A program made the translations under genes and the position numbers. DNA of 64,000 nt from Brevundimonas sp. SGAir0440 (GTDB lineage: Bacteria; Pseudomonadota; Alphaproteobacteria; Caulobacterales; Caulobacteraceae): contig NZ_CP039435.1 in the NCBI RefSeq assembly GCF_005484585.1, positions 682,001 through 746,000 of the forward strand, written 5' to 3'. Under the pieces are notes generated by a model. That model was not told where the DNA came from, ran no database searches, and was given only the letters and a program-made list of their open reading frames with translations. Position 1 is the first letter of the stretch. The number at the start of each line of letters is the position of its first letter. Positions 50,939-62,648 of this stretch are shown piece by piece.

Positions 50939-52345
50939 ATGGCCGAAGCCACCGCCGCCTACGACGTCGTCATCATCGGCGGAGGCCCTGGCGGCTATAA
51001 CGCCGCGATCCGGGCGGGCCAGCTGGGCCTGAAGGTCGCCTGTGTTGAGATGCGTTCGACGCTGGGCGGCACCTGCCTGAACGTCGGCTGCATGCCATCC
51101 AAGGCCCTGCTGCATGCGTCGGAGCTTTGGAACGCCGCAAACACCGAGTTCGCCAAGATCGGCATCGAGGTCCAGCCCAAGCTGCACCTGGACCAGATGC
51201 ACAAGGCCAAGGACGACAGCGTCACCGCCCTAACCAAGGGGATCGAGTTCCTGTTCAAGAAGAACAAGGTCGATTGGATCAAGGGCAAGGGCAAGATCGT
51301 CGGAAAGGGCAAGGTCGAAGTCACCGCCGCCGACGGCGCCGTCCAGACGCTGGACGCCAAGAACATCGTGATCGCCACCGGCTCGGAGCCGACCCCGCTG
51401 CCAGGTGTCGCCTTCGAGGCGGGCAAGGTGATCGATTCCACCGGCGCCCTGTCGCTGCCGGCCGTGCCCAAGAAGCTGATCGTGGTCGGCGCCGGCATCA
51501 TCGGCCTGGAGCTGGGCTCGGTCTGGCGTCGCCTGGGCGCCGAGGTCACGGTGGTCGAGTTCCTGGACCGGATCACGCCCGGCATGGACACCGAGGTCGC
51601 CACCGCCTTCCAGCGCACCCTGACCAAACAGGGCATGAGCTTCAAACTGGGCGCCAAGGTTACGGCCGCCAAGTCGGGCAAGGACGGGGTCGAACTGACC
51701 GTCGAGCCGTCCGCCGGCGGCGCCGCCGAGACGATCAAGGGCGATGTGGTGCTGGTCGCCATCGGCCGTCGTCCGTACACGGATGGTCTGGGTCTGGAGA
51801 GCGTCGGCGTGACGCCGGACAAGCGCGGCTTCATCGATCATGACCACTTCAAGGTCGCCGATGGCGTCTGGGTGATCGGCGACGTGACCCATGGTCCGAT
51901 GCTGGCCCACAAGGCGGAAGAAGACGCGGTCGCCGTGATCGACACCATCGCCGGCAAGTACGGCCACGTCGACTATGCGCTGGTCCCAAGCGTCGTCTAC
52001 ACCTTCCCCGAAGTGGCCTGGGTCGGTCAGACCGAGGATCAGCTGAAGGCGGCCGGTGTCGCCTACAAGAAGGGCAAGTTCCCGTTCACCGCCAATAGCC
52101 GCGCCAAGATCAATCACGAGACCGACGGCTTCGTGAAGGTTCTGGCCGACGCGACGACGGACAAGGTTCTGGGTGTCCACATCATGGGCCCGCAGGCCGG
52201 TGAGATGATCCACGAGGCCGCCATCACCATGAGCTTCGGCGGCGCGTCGGAAGACATCGCCCGCACCTGCCACGCCCACCCGACCCGTTCGGAAGCCGTC
52301 CGTCAGGCGGCCATGGATGTCGAAGGCTGGATGATGCAGGCCTGA
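50939..52345 (+). CDS. lpdA: Dihydrolipoyl dehydrogenase
   Basis: 468 residues from ATG 50939. FAD motif VVIIGGGPGGYNAAIRAGQLG, redox disulfide GGTCLNVGCMPSKALLHASE, NAD motif VVGAGIIGLELGSVWRRLGAEVTVVEF, and the C-terminal catalytic HAHPTRSEAV with histidine and glutamate. E3 subunit of 2-oxo acid dehydrogenase complexes. It stands alone here, with its own promoter and terminator. Confidence 0.96.
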   Translation: MAEATAAYDVVIIGGGPGGYNAAIRAGQLGLKVACVEMRSTLGGTCLNVGCMPSKALLHASELWNAANTEFAKIGIEVQPKLHLDQMHKAKDDSVTALTKGIEFLFKKNKVDWIKGKGKIVGKGKVEVTAADGAVQTLDAKNIVIATGSEPTPLPGVAFEAGKVIDSTGALSLPAVPKKLIVVGAGIIGLELGSVWRRLGAEVTVVEFLDRITPGMDTEVATAFQRTLTKQGMSFKLGAKVTAAKSGKDGVELTVEPSAGGAAETIKGDVVLVAIGRRPYTDGLGLESVGVTPDKRGFIDHDHFKVADGVWVIGDVTHGPMLAHKAEEDAVAVIDTIAGKYGHVDYALVPSVVYTFPEVAWVGQTEDQLKAAGVAYKKGKFPFTANSRAKINHETDGFVKVLADATTDKVLGVHIMGPQAGEMIHEAAITMSFGGASEDIARTCHAHPTRSEAVRQAAMDVEGWMMQA

Positions 52346-52367
52346 AACGGATCGACACTCTGAGCGA

Positions 52368-52391
52368 GGCCCGGACGGCGACGTCCGGGCC
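52368..52391. terminator. Terminator between convergent lpdA and mutS
   Basis: GGCCCGGAC (52368-52376) pairs perfectly with GTCCGGGCC (52383-52391) around a 6-base loop. T content after it is low, but position between convergent genes supports it. Confidence 0.75.
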
Positions 52392-52400
52392 TTCGTCACA

Positions 52401-55082
<2,682 letters not shown>

Positions 55083-55159
55083 GTGGCTGCAGGGTGACGG
55101 ATCGCGCCCGGCGGCTCAAGGCCGTTGACCGGCTCTTGCACAGGCTTGTCGGCCCTGCG

Positions 55160-55325
55160 ATAGGCCGCGTCAGGCGGTTAAGGGAACACGGTGTGACGCC
55201 GTGGCTGTGCCCGCAACTGTAGGCGGCGAGAGCGTCGTCCGTCCGGGGTTTCGATCCCGGCGCCACTGGGAAACTGGGAAGGTGAGGACGGCGGTTTACG
55301 ACCCGCAAGCCAGGAGACCTGGCCG
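55160..55325 (+). promoter_or_regulatory. Cobalamin (B12) riboswitch
   Basis: Canonical conserved blocks in order: GGGAACACGGTG (55182 on), GCCGTGGCTGTGCCCGCAAC, CCACTGGGAAACTGGGAAGG, then GACCCGCAAGCCAGGAGACC (B12 box core GCCAGGAGACCTGGC). Located about 160 bp before the btuB start. Binding of adenosylcobalamin reduces btuB expression in this class. Confidence 0.95.
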
Positions 55326-55485
55326 CCGACGTCGCTCGCTCCTGTCCGGGACCAGACAGCAGCGCGGTTTCTCCGTGGAAGCGACCCGATCTTGCGCCGT
55401 CCAGACCTCAGCGGTCTGGCGGGTCGGTTCGCTCATGACGGTCTCTCGCGCGCACTCGCGGGACCGAACACGGGGGTATCGCTCA

Positions 55486-57309
55486 ATGAAGCGTTCCATT
55501 CTTCTTTCGACGGCGGCGATTGCGGCCGCCTTTGCCGCGCCCGCCTTTGCCGAGGACGCGACCCAACTGGACGAGGTCATCGTCACCGCCACCCGCATCC
55601 CGGCCATTGTCGCCGACACGCCCGGCGCCCGCGTCATCGACGGCAAGACCATCGAACAGCGCGGCGCCATCTTCGCCGCCGACATCCTGGCCGATGTGCC
55701 GGGTCTGTCGGTGACGCGTTCGGGCGCTTTCGGCGGCGTGGCCCAGGTGCGGATGCGCGGCGCGACGCCCGGCAAGACCCTGGTCCTGGTCGACGGCGCG
55801 CCGGTCAACGACGCGGCCGAGCCGAACGGCGCCTATGACTTCTCCAGCTTCGAACTGGCCGATATCGCGCGGATCGAAGTGCTGAGCGGCCCGCAGTCGT
55901 CGCTGTGGGGATCCGACGCCATCGGCGGGGTGATTGCCTTCACCACGCAAGAGATCGACGGCCTTCGAGCCGAGGCCGAGGCCGGCAGCTTCGACACCGT
56001 GCGCGGCCGGGTGTCGGCGGGCGTCGCCAACGAGACCTACGCCTTCAGCGCCTATGCCTCGCGGTTCGACACCGACGGCATTTCGGCGGCGGACGAGGCG
56101 GACGGCAACACCGAGGCCGACGGGTTCCGCAGCACGACGCTCGGCGCCAAAGGCCGCTATGTCCTGTCCGATGCGGTCAAGGTCGATGGATCGGTGCGCT
56201 GGAACAAGTCCAAGGCCGATATCGACGGCTTCCCAGCGCCGAACTTTACTCTGGCCGACACCGACGACACCCAGGAAAGCGAGCAGTGGTCGGGCTTTGG
56301 CCGGGTGACGGCCAAGGCGTTCGGCCTGACGCATCAGTTCAGCGTTTCGGCGTCGGATCTCGATCGCAGCTCAGTCAGCGGCGGCTTCGGCTCGACCTTC
56401 ACCGGCGACCGTCAGGCCTATCGCTGGCAGGCGAACGGCCAGGCGCAGGACATCGACTATGCGTTCGGCGTGGAGCGGAACGAGGCCTCGGCGGCTCTGT
56501 CGTCGGGCCTGTCGCGCGACCTGTCGATCACCTCGGTGTTCGGCGTGGCCCAATACGATGTCGGCGCGCTGAACCTGACCGGCGGACTGCGTTATGACGA
56601 CACCGACGATTTCGGCTCAAAAACGACGGGGCGGGTGTCGGCGGCCTATGACCTGGCCGGAGGCTTCATATTGGCGGGCGCCTACGGCACGGGCTTCAAG
56701 TCGCCGACGGTCAGCCAGGCGGTCTGCGACTTCTGCTATGCGCCCCAGCCCTGGCCGGAACTGAAGCCGGAAACGGCCGACAGCGTCGAGATCGCCCTGG
56801 GCTGGGCCTCGGCCGATGGTCGATTCGATGGGAGGGCGACGCTGTATCGTTTGAACGTCGAGGATCAGATCACCTATTCGGCCGGTCGCTACATCAACGT
56901 CGCCAAGACGCGTTCGGACGGGTTCGAGCTGGAAGGCCGCGCCCTGCTGGGCGGCGGGTTCGACCTGACCCTGGCCTATGCCTGGACCGACGCGACGGAT
57001 CGCACGACGGGCGTGCGCCTGCTGCGCGTGCCGGAACACGCCGGTTCGGCGACCCTGGGCTGGACGGGCGACCGTCTGTCCGGCGCGTTGACCGTGCGGG
57101 CGGAAGGCGATCAGGACGATTCGGGCGGCTTCTCGACCGTGGCGCGCGACGGTTTCGTCACCGCCAATCTGAACGCGGCCTATGAACTGACCGATCAGGT
57201 CACCCTGACGGCGCGGATCGAGAACCTGGACGACGAACACTATCAGCAGGTGTTCGGATACGGCGAGCCGGGACGTTCCGGCTATGTCGGGATCAGGCTG
57301 CGCTACTGA
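55486..57309 (+). CDS. btuB: TonB-dependent vitamin B12 receptor BtuB
   Basis: 607 residues from ATG 55486. Signal peptide (ILLSTAAIAAAFAAPAFA), TonB box LDEVIVTATRIP, plug (ADVPGLSVTRSGAFGGVAQVRMRG, IEVLSGPQSSLWGSDAIGGVI), and a barrel ending GEPGRSGYVGIRLRY. The B12 riboswitch upstream supports cobalamin as substrate. Its end overlaps the convergent aldo/keto reductase-like gene by 17 bp. Confidence 0.94.
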   Translation: MKRSILLSTAAIAAAFAAPAFAEDATQLDEVIVTATRIPAIVADTPGARVIDGKTIEQRGAIFAADILADVPGLSVTRSGAFGGVAQVRMRGATPGKTLVLVDGAPVNDAAEPNGAYDFSSFELADIARIEVLSGPQSSLWGSDAIGGVIAFTTQEIDGLRAEAEAGSFDTVRGRVSAGVANETYAFSAYASRFDTDGISAADEADGNTEADGFRSTTLGAKGRYVLSDAVKVDGSVRWNKSKADIDGFPAPNFTLADTDDTQESEQWSGFGRVTAKAFGLTHQFSVSASDLDRSSVSGGFGSTFTGDRQAYRWQANGQAQDIDYAFGVERNEASAALSSGLSRDLSITSVFGVAQYDVGALNLTGGLRYDDTDDFGSKTTGRVSAAYDLAGGFILAGAYGTGFKSPTVSQAVCDFCYAPQPWPELKPETADSVEIALGWASADGRFDGRATLYRLNVEDQITYSAGRYINVAKTRSDGFELEGRALLGGGFDLTLAYAWTDATDRTTGVRLLRVPEHAGSATLGWTGDRLSGALTVRAEGDQDDSGGFSTVARDGFVTANLNAAYELTDQVTLTARIENLDDEHYQQVFGYGEPGRSGYVGIRLRY

Positions 57310-58234
57310 TCCGGGCGCGGGCGTCGGCGGTGAAGGCCGCCGGCGCCTCGAGCGCCAGAGCCGCCCAGTCCAGATTGGGGCAGGGCGCGTGGGCGGCGGC
57401 CAGGATGGCGCGCAGTTCGGCGGCGGAGGCGACGCTGGCCACAACCTTGTCGACGCCAGGCAGGGCCAGGGCGTAACCCAGAGCCGCCTGCATCGGATCG
57501 CAACGCTGCTCGGCCAGACGCCGGCGCGTGCGAGACAGGGCCTGGGCATGGCTGGCCAGTTCGGCGGGCAGATCGTCGCCGCCCGCAAACAGCAGACCGC
57601 CGGCGAAGACCGAAGACAGATGGACCGAGGCGCCCGTGTCGGCGATGGCTTCCAGCACGCCGTCCTGGGCTGCGCGCTGATCCAGCAGGCTGCACGGCAC
57701 CTGGACCACGTCGGCTTCTAGACGACGCGCCAGAAGCGCGGGACCGTCCTCGATCGTGGCGCAGAAACCGATGCGGCGGAACAGGCCGCGATCCTTCAGG
57801 CTGCGGGCGCGATCCCACAGGGCGCGGCCCTCGGCGCCGGCCAGATCGGCGGCGTTGGAAATCAGCAGAACATCGCCGCGCGGCAGGCCCATCCGCTCCA
57901 GCGAACGGCGAGCGCGGGCCTCGACCCGGTCCAGGCCTTCGCTGAGCGGCACGGTGCGGACCGTGACCTGGAAGGGCGAGGGGAAGGGCCAGGCCTGACC
58001 CAGCAGGCGTTCGCCGTCGCCCTCGGGGCGGGTGGCGATCAGTTTGACCCCGGCGTCGGCCCCGGTCTGCAGCAGGAAACGCATGGCTTCTTCGCGGGCG
58101 CCGGAGGGCGCGCTCATGAAGGCGCCGGGCGCGCGCTCGGGCTCGGTCACCACGGCGAGGGCCAGGCGATGGATGGGCGACGACGCCGAAGGTGTGGCGG
58201 GGGAATACGACACGTCCGGCACTATGATCGCCAA
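57293..58234 (-). CDS. Aldo/keto reductase-like protein
   Basis: 313 residues from TTG 58234; a shorter GTG start is possible. The frame carries divergent AKR pattern: GDVLLISNAADLAGAEGRALWDRARSLKDRGLFRRIGFCATIEDGPALLARRLEADVVQVPCSLLDQRAAQDGVLE, then DPMQAALGYALALPGVDKVVASVASAAELRAI. The classical Asp-Tyr-Lys-His tetrad is not evident, so catalytic activity is doubtful. Such proteins occur beside nucleotide-sugar and cofactor genes; its role here is unknown. Confidence 0.75.
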   Translation of the reverse strand: MAIIVPDVSYSPATPSASSPIHRLALAVVTEPERAPGAFMSAPSGAREEAMRFLLQTGADAGVKLIATRPEGDGERLLGQAWPFPSPFQVTVRTVPLSEGLDRVEARARRSLERMGLPRGDVLLISNAADLAGAEGRALWDRARSLKDRGLFRRIGFCATIEDGPALLARRLEADVVQVPCSLLDQRAAQDGVLEAIADTGASVHLSSVFAGGLLFAGGDDLPAELASHAQALSRTRRRLAEQRCDPMQAALGYALALPGVDKVVASVASAAELRAILAAAHAPCPNLDWAALALEAPAAFTADARARISSAA

Positions 58235-58308
58235 TGCTTAAGGGACGCTGAGCGAGACCTTAAGCGAACCCTACTTATCCACCGCTGATATGCGCACTGA
58301 GGCGAAAA

Positions 58309-58944
58309 TCAGGCGTCGGCGTCAGGCTGCAAGTCCGGGTGGGCCGAGGCGAAGGCGGGGTGGGCCAGGGCGGTCTGTTCGACCGCCAGCAGACGCGGCC
58401 AGGACGACAGGTCCATGCTGAAGCGTCGCGCCGAATACATCTGGGGAATCAAATAACAATCGACCAGGGTCGGGGCGTCACCGAAGCTCCAGCCGGCGCC
58501 GTGACGCGCGACCAGCGCCTCCAGCGCGTCGAAGCCCGGCGCGATCCACTGGGCGGCCCAGGCGTCCACGGCGGCCTGATCGGCGTTGAACTCGGACCGA
58601 ATGGCCTTCAACACGCGCAGATTGTTGAGCGGATGAATGTCGCAGCCGATCAGGGCGGCCATGGCGCGCACGGTCGCCCGCTCGTTCGCCCCCTTCGGCA
58701 GCAGGGCCGGTTCGGGGTGGGTTTCCTCCAGCCATTCCAGAATGGCCGGGCTCTGGGTCAGGACCAGATCGCCGTGTTGAAGCGCGGGAACCATGCCCTG
58801 CGGATTCAACGCCATATAGTCGGGCGTCTTCTGCTCGCCCTTGCGCAGGTCGTGAGCGGCGTTGTCGTAGGTAATCCCTTTCAGGTTCAGGGCGATACGC
58901 ACGCGGTAGCTGGCGCCCGAGCGCCAATAGCCGTGCAGGATCAT
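58309..58944 (-). CDS. maiA: Maleylacetoacetate isomerase (zeta-class GST)
   Basis: 211 residues. YWRSGASYRVRIALNLKGI contains the SSxxxxR-type zeta GST motif (here SGASYRVR), then NPQGMVPALQHGDLVLTQSPAILEWLEE, CDIHPLNNLRVLK and DAPTLVDCYLIPQMYSARRF. Isomerises maleylacetoacetate in tyrosine degradation, with the fumarylacetoacetase-like gene overlapping upstream (ATGA). Confidence 0.93.
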   Translation of the reverse strand: MILHGYWRSGASYRVRIALNLKGITYDNAAHDLRKGEQKTPDYMALNPQGMVPALQHGDLVLTQSPAILEWLEETHPEPALLPKGANERATVRAMAALIGCDIHPLNNLRVLKAIRSEFNADQAAVDAWAAQWIAPGFDALEALVARHGAGWSFGDAPTLVDCYLIPQMYSARRFSMDLSSWPRLLAVEQTALAHPAFASAHPDLQPDADA

Positions 58945-59615
58945 GGCTGGATCTCGAAGCTGAGCGTCTCAAGCCCGTCGATGGTCACGACGACGCGGTC
59001 GCCCGCCTGAACCGGGCCGACGCCGGACGGCGTGCCGGTGAAGATCAGGTCGCCGGGTTGCAGCGACCACAGTGCGGCGGCCGCCGCGACGATCTGGTCG
59101 GGATTCAGGATCATGTCGTTCAGGACGCTGTCCTGTCTGGTTTCGCCATTGACGCTGAGGCGGATGGCGCCGTCGGGCGACGGCAGGTCGCCCAGGGTGA
59201 TGGGGCCGCAGGGCGCGGACTGATCGAATCCCTTGGCGGCGTCCCAGGGGCGGCCCGCCTTCTTGGCCTCGGCCTGAAGATCGCGACGGGTCAGGTCGCA
59301 GCCGACGGCCCAGCCGACGATGGCGACCCCGCCGTCCTTGCCCGGCCCGATCGCGGCGACCAGTTCGGCCTCGTAGTGCAGGTTCGCGGTCGCCGACGGA
59401 TAGGATGGGTTTGCGCCGTCAGAGACGATGGCGTCGCCCGGCTTGGTGAAGAAGAAGGGCGTCTGCTTGTCGGGGTCCGACCCCATTTCGCGCGCATGGG
59501 CGGCGTAGTTCTGGCCCACGCACAGGATGCGGCGAACGGGAAACCGCTGGTCCGATCCGACGATCGGCAAGGACGGGGCGGGGCGGGGCGCGAACAGCCA
59601 TTGGGTCATAGCCAT
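58941..59615 (-). CDS. Fumarylacetoacetate hydrolase family protein
   Basis: 224 residues from ATG 59615 (a second ATG is at 59609). ILCVGQNYAAHAREMG, PFFFTKPGDAIV, LHYEAELVAAIG with metal-binding glutamates, GWAVGCDLTRRDLQ, ILNPDQIVAAAAALWSLQPGDLIFTGTPSGVGPV. Fits fumarylpyruvate/fumarylacetoacetate hydrolases. The coupling with maiA suggests tyrosine or gentisate-type aromatic breakdown. Confidence 0.9.
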   Translation of the reverse strand: MAMTQWLFAPRPAPSLPIVGSDQRFPVRRILCVGQNYAAHAREMGSDPDKQTPFFFTKPGDAIVSDGANPSYPSATANLHYEAELVAAIGPGKDGGVAIVGWAVGCDLTRRDLQAEAKKAGRPWDAAKGFDQSAPCGPITLGDLPSPDGAIRLSVNGETRQDSVLNDMILNPDQIVAAAAALWSLQPGDLIFTGTPSGVGPVQAGDRVVVTIDGLETLSFEIQP

Positions 59616-59746
59616 CGTTCTAGTGCGGCGAAAAGCCCGTGGCGAGAGGCGCACGCCTGACCCACCTAAAGGAACCTCGTTGCGCATGTGGCGTTGCAAC
59701 ACGGGGTTCTCTATTCTACCGCCAAGCTTTCAACGGAGCGCGCACC

Positions 59747-60091
59747 ATGGCCACCACCAAGGCCCGAGAAGACATCAAGGCCGACCTGAAGACCCTCAAG
59801 GAGGATCTGAAGACCGGCGCTCGCGAAGAGACCCAGCGCCTGCGCGACAAGGCCGCCGAGGCCGAAGCCAAGCTGCGCGCCAAGAGCGACGAAGTCCGCG
59901 AGCAGGCCCGCAGCTATTATGACGAGGCTCGCGTGAAGGGGCGTGAATATTACGACGACGCTGCCGAACGCTTCGACGAGGCGCAACGCTATGTCGTCGA
60001 ACGCGTGCAGGAGCGTCCGCTGCAATCGACCGCCGTGGCGCTCGGCGTCGGCGTCATCCTCGGCATGCTGCTGGCCGGCCGCCGCCGCTGA
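59747..60091 (+). CDS. DUF883 (ElaB/YqjD-like) membrane-anchored protein
   Basis: 114 residues from ATG 59747. Long charged helix (DIKADLKTLKEDLKTGAREETQRLRDKAAEAEAKL) and a C-terminal membrane anchor (TAVALGVGVILGMLLAGRRR), as in ElaB/YqjD proteins that bind ribosomes in stationary phase in E. coli. Its stop overlaps the next gene start (TGATG). Confidence 0.9.
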   Translation: MATTKAREDIKADLKTLKEDLKTGAREETQRLRDKAAEAEAKLRAKSDEVREQARSYYDEARVKGREYYDDAAERFDEAQRYVVERVQERPLQSTAVALGVGVILGMLLAGRRR

Positions 60092-60501
60092 TGTTCAAGA
60101 GCATCGTCAAAAAGCTGGTGGCGACGGCCGTCGTCGCCGCCAGCGTCTTTCTGGCCGTCGTGTTTCTGGGCGTGGCCATCTTTTATGCGCTCAGCCTGAC
60201 GCTGACGCCGCTCGGCGCGGCGGCGGTGACGTTCGGTCTGTTCGCCCTGGTCGCCCTGATCGTCGCGCTGGTCTTTCTAAAGGGTGACAAGCACGACGAG
60301 GCGGACGAAGAGGACGAGCCGGAAGGCCTTATGGGCAAGATCATCCACATCGTGCGCGAGCGTCCGGTCGTGGGCGCCGTGGGCGGTCTGGGCGCGGCCT
60401 TCCTGCTGCTGCGCAACCCGGCCTTGGCGGCGATCGTCGCCAGCATGGTCGCGGATCGCAAAATGGATCAGGGCGGCTATTCGCGGCGTCGCCGTCGATA
60501 G
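60091..60501 (+). CDS. Small membrane protein (YqjE-like position)
   Basis: 136 residues: two membrane spans (LVATAVVAASVFLAVVFLGVAIFYAL; AAAVTFGLFALVALIVALVFL), an acidic loop (DKHDEADEEDEPEG), a weak third hydrophobic segment (VGAVGGLGAAFLLLRNPALAAIVASMV) and a basic tail. The position after a DUF883 gene matches yqjD-yqjE order in other bacteria. Confidence 0.75.
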   Translation: MFKSIVKKLVATAVVAASVFLAVVFLGVAIFYALSLTLTPLGAAAVTFGLFALVALIVALVFLKGDKHDEADEEDEPEGLMGKIIHIVRERPVVGAVGGLGAAFLLLRNPALAAIVASMVADRKMDQGGYSRRRRR

Positions 60502-60598
60502 GCGATGGAACGGCCGGGCGACCCTGGCGTTGATGTTGCAGACCGACGAACGGCTCCCGGGTCGCCGACGGCAACATCAACTCAGGAGAGCTAAACCC

Positions 60599-60778
60599 AT
60601 GATGCGCTGGGCAATTATCTTCCTCGTCGTGGCCCTCGTCGCGGCCGTTCTCGGCTTCGGCGGCATTGCGAACTTCTCGTTCGAGATCGCCAAGTTCGTC
60701 GCCGTCGTGGCCATTATCCTGTTCGTCATCGCCCTGGTGGCCGGCGGACTGCGTGGACGCGGCGCGCCGCGACTATAG
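60599..60778 (+). CDS. DUF1328 small membrane protein
   Basis: 59 residues from ATG 60599 (AGGAGAG upstream). RWAIIFLVVALVAAVLGFGGI, then FVAVVAIILFVIALVAGGLRGR: the two-span DUF1328 pattern. Unknown function; often stress-induced. Terminator follows. Confidence 0.9.
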   Translation: MMRWAIIFLVVALVAAVLGFGGIANFSFEIAKFVAVVAIILFVIALVAGGLRGRGAPRL

Positions 60779-60801
60779 GCTAAAGACGCCAAGTCGAACG
60801 A

Positions 60802-60832
60802 GGGGCGGAGCCGAAGGCTTCGCCCCTTTTTC
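60802..60832 (+). terminator. Intrinsic terminator after DUF1328 gene
   Basis: GGGGCGGAGCC (60802-60812) pairs with GGCTTCGCCCC (60816-60826), one G·T pair inside, followed by a T-run. Confidence 0.88.
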
Positions 60833-60918
60833 ATGCGCAGCGCGGGGAAATAAGAAAGAACTTTACAGCACAAAGCGGATGAGCGATGCTGCCTCAACGG
60901 TTCGAGGAGGAGAGCATC

Positions 60919-61542
60919 ATGACCCGCGAGACCCAAGCCATTCAGGACGACATCGCCTATATGCGCAGCCTGGCCCACGAAGGGCGGCATGCGCCGCTTC
61001 TGGCCGGCCCGATCCTTGTGACGGCCGGCATCGTGTTCGGAGCGACCAGTCTGATCCAATGGGCCATCCAGTCGGGCCTCGTTCGGCTGAATCCCTGGTC
61101 CCAACTGTGGGTGTGGATCGTCGCAGCCGTGGTGTTCGCCGTCGCCCTGACCGTCCTGATCGGCCGCATCAAAACTAAGCCCGGCGTCAACTCCGCCGGC
61201 AACAAGGCGGTCGGCGCGGCTTGGGAGGGCGTGGGTTACGGGATCTTCGTCACCTGGCTGGCGCTTGTCGCTCTATCCCTAAAGACCGGCCAGTGGTCCT
61301 GGATGGCGGTGATGCCCACGGTGGTTCTGGTTGCCTATGGTTCGGCCTGGATGATCGGCGCGGCCATGACCAAAACGCGCTGGATGTCCTACACGGCCTT
61401 GGCTTCCTACGTCGGCGCCGTCGCCGTCGCCTGGTTCATGGGCAGCGCCACGATCTATCCGGTCTTCGCCGTGATCCTGTTGGTCGTGGCCCTGGTCCCC
61501 GGCATCGTCCTGATGCGTCAGGAACCGTCGGAGGTGGTCTGA
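60919..61542 (+). CDS. Multi-span membrane protein
   Basis: 207 residues from ATG 60919, with GGAGGAGAG upstream. A soluble helical start (RETQAIQDDIAYMRSLAHEG) and about five spans (LLAGPILVTAGIVFGATSLI; VWIVAAVVFAVALTVLI; YGIFVTWLALVALSL; WMAVMPTVVLVAYGSAWMIG; YPVFAVILLVVALVPGIVLM). Unknown role. Followed 2 bp later by a winged-helix regulator, with which it is likely paired. Confidence 0.8.
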   Translation: MTRETQAIQDDIAYMRSLAHEGRHAPLLAGPILVTAGIVFGATSLIQWAIQSGLVRLNPWSQLWVWIVAAVVFAVALTVLIGRIKTKPGVNSAGNKAVGAAWEGVGYGIFVTWLALVALSLKTGQWSWMAVMPTVVLVAYGSAWMIGAAMTKTRWMSYTALASYVGAVAVAWFMGSATIYPVFAVILLVVALVPGIVLMRQEPSEVV

Positions 61543-61544
61543 GC

Positions 61545-61847
61545 ATGGCCGACGACTTCGACGTCAGCCGGATCGACGACGTCATTCACGGGCGCATCCG
61601 GCTTGGAATCATGGCCTATCTGTCCGGGGCCGGATCGGCCGACTTCACCACCCTGAAGACCCGATTGCAGACGACGGACGGCAATCTGTCGGTCCATCTG
61701 CGAAAGCTGGAAGAGGCGGGGTTCGTCGCCGTCTCCAAAAGTTTCAACGGTCGCAAGCCGCTGACGGAAGCCAGTCTGACCGATCAGGGACGCGACGCCT
61801 TCGTCGCCTATCTGGATGCCATAGCGGGCCTGCTGCCAGAGCGATGA
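61545..61847 (+). CDS. Winged-helix transcriptional regulator (HTH_34-like)
   Basis: 100 residues. IHGRIRLGIMAYLSGAGSADFTTLKTRLQTTDGNLSVHLRKLEEAGFVAVSKSFNGRKPLTEASLTDQGRDAF is the standard winged-helix fold of the small ArsR/MarR-like HTH_34 family. It probably regulates its own operon with the membrane protein upstream; ligand unknown. Confidence 0.88.
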   Translation: MADDFDVSRIDDVIHGRIRLGIMAYLSGAGSADFTTLKTRLQTTDGNLSVHLRKLEEAGFVAVSKSFNGRKPLTEASLTDQGRDAFVAYLDAIAGLLPER

Positions 61848-61868
61848 ACATAGGCTAGAAGCGCGGTC

Positions 61869-62648
61869 ATGACCGACCGCCTTCACGCCTTCGAGGCCAT
61901 CGACAACTTTCGGGACTATGGCGACTACGCCACGGCGGCCGGGCGGCGCGTAAAGCCCGGTCGACTGCTGCGTTCGGCCCACCACGCCCGGGCCAGCGAG
62001 GCGGACCTGGAGCGGCTGAAGGCGCTGGACATCGGAGCTGTGGTCGATCTGCGCCGACCCGGCGAGCGCCGCGATCAGCCGTCGCGCCGGCCCGACGGCT
62101 TCAGCGGGCAGGTCATCGAAGGCGGCGTGGACGACGGCGCCGAGGCGCCGCACATCAACTTTCTGAAGACCGCCGATCTGACGCCGGACTCCGGGCGGCG
62201 CTTCATGACCCAGACCTATCGCAGCCTGCCGTTCGACCCGTCGCATCAGGACGTGTTCGGCCGCTATTTTCAGGCGCTGGCGGATCAAGACCGGCCCGTG
62301 GTGATCCATTGCGCGGCGGGCAAGGACCGGACGGGGTTTCTCGCCGCCCTGACCCACCATCTGCTGGGCGTGTCGCGCGACGACATGGTCGAGGACTATC
62401 TGCTGACCAACACCGCAGTCGATCTGGCGGGCCGGGCGCCCGGCATCGCCAGACAACTGCACAAGATGACGGGTCGGGTGGCCTCGGACGACGCGATCGT
62501 CGCCTTTCTGGGGGTCGAGGCCGGCTATCTGGAGGCCGCCTTCGCCGAGGTCGAGGCGCGGCATGGCTCGGTGGACGCTTATCTGCAGGAGGCGTTGGGC
62601 GTCGATGCGGCGCGCCGCGACCGGATCGTGGAGCGGCTGACCGCGTGA
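61869..62648 (+). CDS. Protein tyrosine phosphatase family protein
   Basis: 259 residues. VVDLRRPGERRDQPS and the phosphatase loop HCAAGKDRTGF (cysteine near 148, arginine six later) place it in the Y_phosphatase3 group; NFRDYGDY near the start is typical. Substrates unknown. Its stop overlaps the pabB start (GTGA). Confidence 0.9.
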   Translation: MTDRLHAFEAIDNFRDYGDYATAAGRRVKPGRLLRSAHHARASEADLERLKALDIGAVVDLRRPGERRDQPSRRPDGFSGQVIEGGVDDGAEAPHINFLKTADLTPDSGRRFMTQTYRSLPFDPSHQDVFGRYFQALADQDRPVVIHCAAGKDRTGFLAALTHHLLGVSRDDMVEDYLLTNTAVDLAGRAPGIARQLHKMTGRVASDDAIVAFLGVEAGYLEAAFAEVEARHGSVDAYLQEALGVDAARRDRIVERLTA

